NCBI RefSeq assembly: GCF_037546185.1
Contig: NZ_JAWMWH010000001.1
Location: 558,001-622,000 of the forward strand
Length of the DNA stretch: 64,000 bases
Source: Nicoliella lavandulae
GTDB taxonomy: Bacteria; Bacillota; Bacilli; Lactobacillales; Lactobacillaceae
Direction of reading: 5' to 3'
Part shown: in pieces, positions 62,453 to 64,000 of the stretch
Layout of the letters: every line of letters begins with the position of its first letter
Position numbering within the stretch: the first letter of the stretch is position 1
The notes under the pieces: generated by a model
The model's database searches: none
What the model was told of the DNA's origin: nothing
The model's input: the letters and a program-made list of their open reading frames with translations, nothing else
Translations under genes and position numbers: made by a program

Positions 62453-63283
62453 ATGAACTTTCGCAGAATTATCATTATCGATATTGCCTCGCTCGGAATG
62501 GGTGAAGCAGGTGATGCTAATCGTTATCATTCCATTGGTGCTGATACCATCGGTCATTTGGACGAACAATTTTCAGAAATGTTGAAATTACCAACATTAG
62601 AGTCACTTGGCTTTGGAAATATTCGTTGGGACCATCAGTTGCAAACAGTGCCCATGGTTGAGCATCCCAAAGGTTTTTACGGCAAGATGCACGCTAGAGT
62701 AAATGCTAGCCATGCTTCATCAACATTACGTGAAATGTTTGATTATTCTGAACCGCTTCGGGTGGTCAGTATCTTTAATAACTTAGCGCGGCAGGGGTTT
62801 TCAAACGTTTTAATATCGCGGTTCGTGAATTACTTAGAAACGCAAGATGTTTGTAAGCAAGTCCAATGTGCGAATGATGATTTGTCGTTTATTGAAGTTC
62901 TCAACCACTTAAAGAAGGTTGGTGAAGGAATCATTTATAATCAAGTTCCAGAGCTAGCCATTGCAGCGCGTAAGCACCATGCTAAAGAGTATGCATCGCG
63001 TTTAATGATCATTGACAAACAAATTCAATTATTAATGGATACAATGTTAGATACAGACTTATTGATGATTACTTCCAGTTTTGCTAAGGATGTTGACTTT
63101 GATCAACCCACCACGCGGGAATACTTACCAATTATTCTGTACACTAAACAAATTGAACAGGGGCACTCGCTTGGCATTCGTAGAACGCTAGGGGATGTGG
63201 CTACTACCATTATGGATAATTTCACTAATCCAATAAATAAGAATGATTTTAAACATAGCTTATTAAATGAATTAACCAAATAA
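62453..63283 (+). CDS. Phosphopentomutase (DeoB)-like protein, catalytically degenerate
   Basis: 276 residues, against about 390 for DeoB. The start IIIIDIASLGMGEAGDANRYHSIGADTIGHL and the end TTREYLPIILYTKQIEQGHSLGIRRTLGDVATTIMDNF clearly follow DeoB. However, the phosphorylated threonine segment (GKDTMTGHWE in DeoB) is replaced by NASHASSTLREM. The metal motif ITADHGND reads ITSSFAKD, TDHTREY reads QPTTREY, and the YGHRRD segment is lost. Only the first metal aspartate remains. It cannot be a normal mutase. It has a strong AAGGAG site, no frameshift and sits 101 bp before nupC, so it looks like a conserved pseudo-enzyme, not a decaying gene. Confidence 0.75.
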   Translation: MNFRRIIIIDIASLGMGEAGDANRYHSIGADTIGHLDEQFSEMLKLPTLESLGFGNIRWDHQLQTVPMVEHPKGFYGKMHARVNASHASSTLREMFDYSEPLRVVSIFNNLARQGFSNVLISRFVNYLETQDVCKQVQCANDDLSFIEVLNHLKKVGEGIIYNQVPELAIAARKHHAKEYASRLMIIDKQIQLLMDTMLDTDLLMITSSFAKDVDFDQPTTREYLPIILYTKQIEQGHSLGIRRTLGDVATTIMDNFTNPINKNDFKHSLLNELTK

Positions 63284-63384
63284 TACTTCAATTTGAAGGG
63301 AGTGATGTGTGACAAATTGGTGATTTGTTGCGATGTTACTTGTTTTTATCACAATTCTTATTTATTTAACGGAAAGGGTTAGAT

Positions 63385-64000
63385 TAATGTATCTCTTAAT
63401 TAATATCTTAGGAATCTTAGTGTTCCTAGCGATTGCGGTTCTATTCTCAAAGAACCGGAAAAAGATTAACTGGCGTTCAGTTGTTACTGTTTTAATTTTG
63501 AACCTAGTAATTGCCTTCCTATTGACTGAATTTTCATGGGGTCGTGAAGCAGTTAAAGCGGCTGCCGATGGATTTAGTGGATTAGTAGAAGTTGCAAATG
63601 CTGGGATTGGTTTTGCGTTACCTAGTTGGCTTGCATTGAAGACACCTGACTTTGTCACTAGTGCATTACTTCCAATCCTCTTGATCGTTCCAGTGTTTGA
63701 TATTTTAACTTACATTGGGGTATTACCATTCTTGATCAAGTGGATTGGCCGGGGGCTTTCTTTCGTTACTGGTCAACCAAAGTTCGAATCATTTTTCTCA
63801 GTTGAAATGATGTTCTTAGGTAACACCGAAGCGCTTGCCGTTTCACAATTACAATTAAAGCAAATGAAGGCTAATCGTGATTTAACGATTGCGATGATGT
63901 CCATGTCCTGTGTGACGGCTTCTATTTTAGGAGCATACGTCCAACTAGTACCAGGACAATTTGTTTTGACTGCGGTTCCATTGAATATTTTAAACGCCGT
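63385..64000 (+). CDS. nupC: NupC-type concentrative nucleoside transporter, N-terminal part
   Basis: The first 205 residues are in the window; the frame runs off the end. ATG after GGAAAGGG. Helices and the motif FESFFSVEMMFLGNTEALAVSQLQ match the CNT family, proton- or sodium-coupled nucleoside importers. It would supply nucleosides to the nucleoside hydrolase and the purine enzymes elsewhere in the window. It follows the phosphopentomutase-like gene, with an ACAAAT/ATTTGT inverted repeat between them at about 63310-63327. Confidence 0.93.

Noticed and set aside
63305..63379. A 25-codon cysteine-rich ORF between the phosphopentomutase-like gene and nupC
   Set aside because: The GGGAG site is only about two bases from its ATG, it has no composition typical of a peptide gene, and it overlaps an inverted repeat and the nupC leader. 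Probably chance.

Overview
The window is chromosomal DNA of a low-GC Gram-positive bacterium, almost certainly a heterofermentative member of the Lactobacillaceae. Support comes from a very strongly codon-biased phosphoketolase (xfp), an aggregation-promoting factor (Apf), a type I LtaS, a tyrosine-type T-box in front of an NhaC transporter, an Spx-type regulator, and a tandem of GH68 fructansucrase and GH32 fructanase. Apilactobacillus or Fructilactobacillus relatives are my best guess; the genus is inference. I see no phage, insertion sequence, CRISPR array, rRNA or tRNA. Gene order is ordinary core chromosome with short operons separated by clear Rho-independent terminators, many of them shared by convergent genes.

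Layout. 1-0.5 kb: start of a CNNM/HlyC-type membrane protein (minus, cut by the window). 0.6-2.4 kb: amtB and a SemiSWEET gene, each preceded by GlnR-like boxes. 2.4-7.8 kb: aldo/keto reductase, a CtpE-like P-type ATPase, an HD hydrolase, a membrane HExxH protein and YbaK. 7.9-12.2 kb: GntR/UTRA regulator, phosphoketolase, pseudouridine synthase. 12.3-17.0 kb: small unknowns, a methyltransferase and XRE regulator pair, a class I amidotransferase, and an RNase Y-like protein with a degenerate KH motif. 17.0-23.5 kb: nucleotidase, an Spx lacking its CxxC redox switch, HAD phosphatase, nucleoside hydrolase, PrsW protease, a small secreted protein, a DUF915 hydrolase. 23.6-28.7 kb: flavin ferredoxin/NADP reductase, ltaS plus potassium channel operon, a stand-alone ATP-cone-like protein and a histidine phosphatase. 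28.8-35.7 kb: NlpC/P60 hydrolase with a WalR box, MerR regulator, corA-mmpL operon, GH73 hydrolase, terC-trx. 35.7-40.7 kb: T-box and NhaC transporter, zinc alcohol dehydrogenase, apf, an NmrA-type reductase. 40.7-44.6 kb: purine interconversion (purA-guaC divergent from purB). 44.7-49.1 kb: the fructan tandem. 49.2-58.4 kb: alpha/beta hydrolase and tyrosine phosphatase, an hrtRBA-like heme efflux operon, rRNA methyltransferase, a large secreted coiled-coil/propeller protein, a GNAT enzyme. 58.7-64 kb: MacB-like ABC protein, GDSL hydrolase and LysR regulator, then a catalytically stripped phosphopentomutase homologue followed by nupC (cut by the window).

The most unusual signal is in translation initiation. 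Three genes (the methyltransferase at 14091, the potassium channel at 25413 and apf at 38997) have a consensus Shine-Dalgarno at proper spacing, followed by AUU, AUU and AUC where AUG would be expected, and no usable canonical start. ltaS may be a fourth case. Conventional gene calling truncates the first two and loses apf entirely. Other striking points are pseudo-enzyme or switch-less variants of conserved proteins (Spx without cysteines, RNase Y without GxxG, phosphopentomutase without its nucleophile and most metal ligands), and a promoter-leader-terminator unit upstream of the last. Operator calls and functions are from reading the sequence alone; no database or folding program was run.
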